61,417 bases of DNA from JBJXDT01 sp046153505 (GTDB lineage Bacteria > Pseudomonadota > Gammaproteobacteria > Burkholderiales > Methylophilaceae). The stretch covers positions 1 through 61,417 of the forward strand of contig JBJXDT010000035.1 in assembly GCA_046153505.1 (NCBI GenBank), written 5' to 3'. Position 1 is the first letter of the stretch, and each line of letters opens with the position of its first letter. Under the pieces are notes generated by a model. It had not been told where the DNA came from, did no database searches, and saw nothing but the letters and a program-made list of their open reading frames with translations. The translations under genes and the position numbers were made by a program. This document shows, in pieces, positions 60,239 through 61,417 of this stretch.

Positions 60239-60897
60239 TTTCAAAACAACTCACGACTCGCCATTTAAAAAATGGATTTAAATGTTCAATTGCTAAGATG
60301 CAAAAAGGTTTCGTATTGTTCTTTGCCCTGATTGCACTGGTTGTAATGTCGTTGGCTGCAGCTGCTCTTATTCGTTCAGTAGATACTGGCGTCATTGTTG
60401 CTGGCAATTTGGCTTTTAAGCAATCTGCAACAGCAGTGGGTGATGCTGGAATGGTTTCCGCAATGACTTGGATTAAAGGTAATGCTGCTTCATTAGCGGC
60501 TACATCTGCTGGCAATGGTTATTATGAAACTTCTACAACTGGAATGGTGCTAACTCGAGATACGGGTGGTGCATGGCCTGGTGGGCAAGCCTGGACAGAT
60601 GCAACAAGCAAATTGGCTACAGGAAGTGGTTTCCCAGCAGCTACACCTGGTTACGATGCAATTACTGGTAATACTGTTCGTTATGTCATAGAACGTATGT
60701 GCCGAGCAACAGGTACTGCAACAGCGGCAAGTTGTTTAATGGGCTCTGCATCGACAGGTGGCAATTCACTCTCTGATAAATCCGATCCTATGTTAGGAGC
60801 CATGACTAACTACTCACTCAGTCCTATGTACCGCATTACTACTAGGGTAACAGGTCCCAAAAATACTATTAGCTATATTCAAGCGTACGTTTACTAG
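60235..60897 (+). CDS. pilX: Minor pilin PilX
   Basis: A 220-residue protein with a ~24-residue leader ending MQKG before FVLFFALIALVVMSLAAAAL. Position +5 is Phe rather than Glu, as in other PilX/GspK-type tip subunits. The body has NLAFKQSATAVGDAGM, typical for PilX. Its ATG overlaps the pilW stop (ATGA). Confidence 0.84.
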   Translation: MISKQLTTRHLKNGFKCSIAKMQKGFVLFFALIALVVMSLAAAALIRSVDTGVIVAGNLAFKQSATAVGDAGMVSAMTWIKGNAASLAATSAGNGYYETSTTGMVLTRDTGGAWPGGQAWTDATSKLATGSGFPAATPGYDAITGNTVRYVIERMCRATGTATAASCLMGSASTGGNSLSDKSDPMLGAMTNYSLSPMYRITTRVTGPKNTISYIQAYVY

Positions 60898-60908
60898 GAG
60901 TCAACAAA

Positions 60909-61417
60909 ATGACACGCAATATTAACCATCTTTTAAAAAGTAAAATCTTAACTGCTAGTTGTTTATTGATGGCACTTACGTTTGCTAGCGCAGCTTCTGC
61001 TGCCCTAATTAATTTGGCTACTTCCCCATTACAGAACTCAAGCACATCAGTGGTACTTCCTAACCTAATGTACATTCTAGATAACTCAGGAAGTATGGCA
61101 TCTGATTATCTACCTGACTATGTCAATGATAGCAATAAATGTAAATCTACAAGTAGTTCAGGAGCGTTCTCTGCGGGTTGTGCTTTTGGTGACCCTGCCT
61201 ATAATCTCAAAGATTATAATGGCTTGGCTTACAACCCAGAAATTAACTATTTGCCCGGTTTAAATGCAGATGGCACTTCAATGCCATCTATGACAAGCGC
61301 CCAAACATCTGGTTGGACAAATGTTCTTACTGATGCCTATGGTATACAAAATCGCGATCAATTAAACAATAGCGCTAGTTCAATTAGTTTCATTCCAGAT
61401 GGCTTAAATAATATTGG
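60909..61417 (+). CDS. pilY1: PilY1-like pilus tip adhesin, 3' end cut by the window
   Basis: The first 169 codons of a gene that runs out of the window. A signal peptide (cleavage near ASAASA) is followed by VVLPNLMYILDNSGSMASDY. DNSGSM is the metal-ion-dependent site (DxSxS) of a von Willebrand A-like domain, as in PilY1. Its place after pilX and the AGGAG ribosome site fit. The C-terminal beta-propeller, which binds calcium in PilY1, lies beyond base 61417 and cannot be checked. Confidence 0.85.
   Translation, partial: MTRNINHLLKSKILTASCLLMALTFASAASAALINLATSPLQNSSTSVVLPNLMYILDNSGSMASDYLPDYVNDSNKCKSTSSSGAFSAGCAFGDPAYNLKDYNGLAYNPEINYLPGLNADGTSMPSMTSAQTSGWTNVLTDAYGIQNRDQLNNSASSISFIPDGLNNI

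Overview
The window looks like chromosome of a betaproteobacterium, most likely a methylotroph of the family Methylophilaceae (Methylotenera-like). This is inferred from protein families and gene neighbourhoods, not from a marker gene: no rRNA or tRNA is visible. Supporting items are B12-dependent metH, gnd (6-phosphogluconate dehydrogenase), purU, a glnK-amtB pair behind a sigma-54 promoter, the lptM-lysA pair, ubiK-comM adjacency and a pilE/fimT/pilV/pilW/pilX/pilY1 cluster. Most genes are AT-rich and closely packed.

Layout. (1) 1-6.3 kb is an accessory region: the end of an HD-GYP protein with perfect 63-bp tandem repeats, an arsR-arsI-arsC arsenic operon without an efflux pump, a short tyrosine recombinase, a vapC toxin remnant, a MerR regulator divergent from a TSUP permease across a textbook 19-bp-spacer promoter, and orphan or broken small genes. 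(2) 6.3-15.7 kb holds envelope and small-protein genes: a DUF3149 peptide with a diheme cytochrome c, an EEP-family hydrolase, an AcpA-like phosphoesterase, an MgtC/DUF4010 membrane protein, yjdM, a Bfd-like ferredoxin, a small membrane protein and its frameshifted paralogue, and at least five copies of a short intergenic repeat. (3) 15.7-20.2 kb carries a tight five-gene operon: ECF sigma factor, putative anti-sigma factor, CnrX/CpxP-like periplasmic sensor, DUF1800 and Tat-exported DUF1501. It is the best candidate here for a poorly described system. (4) 20.2-30 kb holds HU, two copies of a small-protein family (a third is at 14.7 kb), a TonB-like protein, DUF1993, cupin, MFS, AlkA, TsaC/Sua5 and three paralogous exported trypsin-TPR proteins.

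(5) 30-43.7 kb: dienelactone hydrolase, gnd, thiS-thiG-apaG, mltA; a lysophospholipid-repair operon (ArsR-type regulator, Aas-like acyltransferase/ligase, hydrolase, LplT-like MFS); glnK-amtB; ubiK, a decayed comM and a decayed exported coiled-coil gene. (6) 43.7-57.7 kb is mostly housekeeping: metH, an EAL-HDOD protein, mpl, tonB-like, a ferredoxin, HIT, nadA, nudB, ispH, purU, two acidic exported peptides, lysA, lptM. (7) 57.8 kb to the end is a type IV pilus minor-pilin operon ending inside pilY1.

Seven small genes of 43-59 codons were found only by reading the strands directly: DUF3149, two copies of the small-protein family, the CGDCV-ending peptide, an acidic exported peptide, lptM and the vapC remnant. 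Both window ends cut through genes. Functions are assigned by recognising families and motifs; no database search was run.
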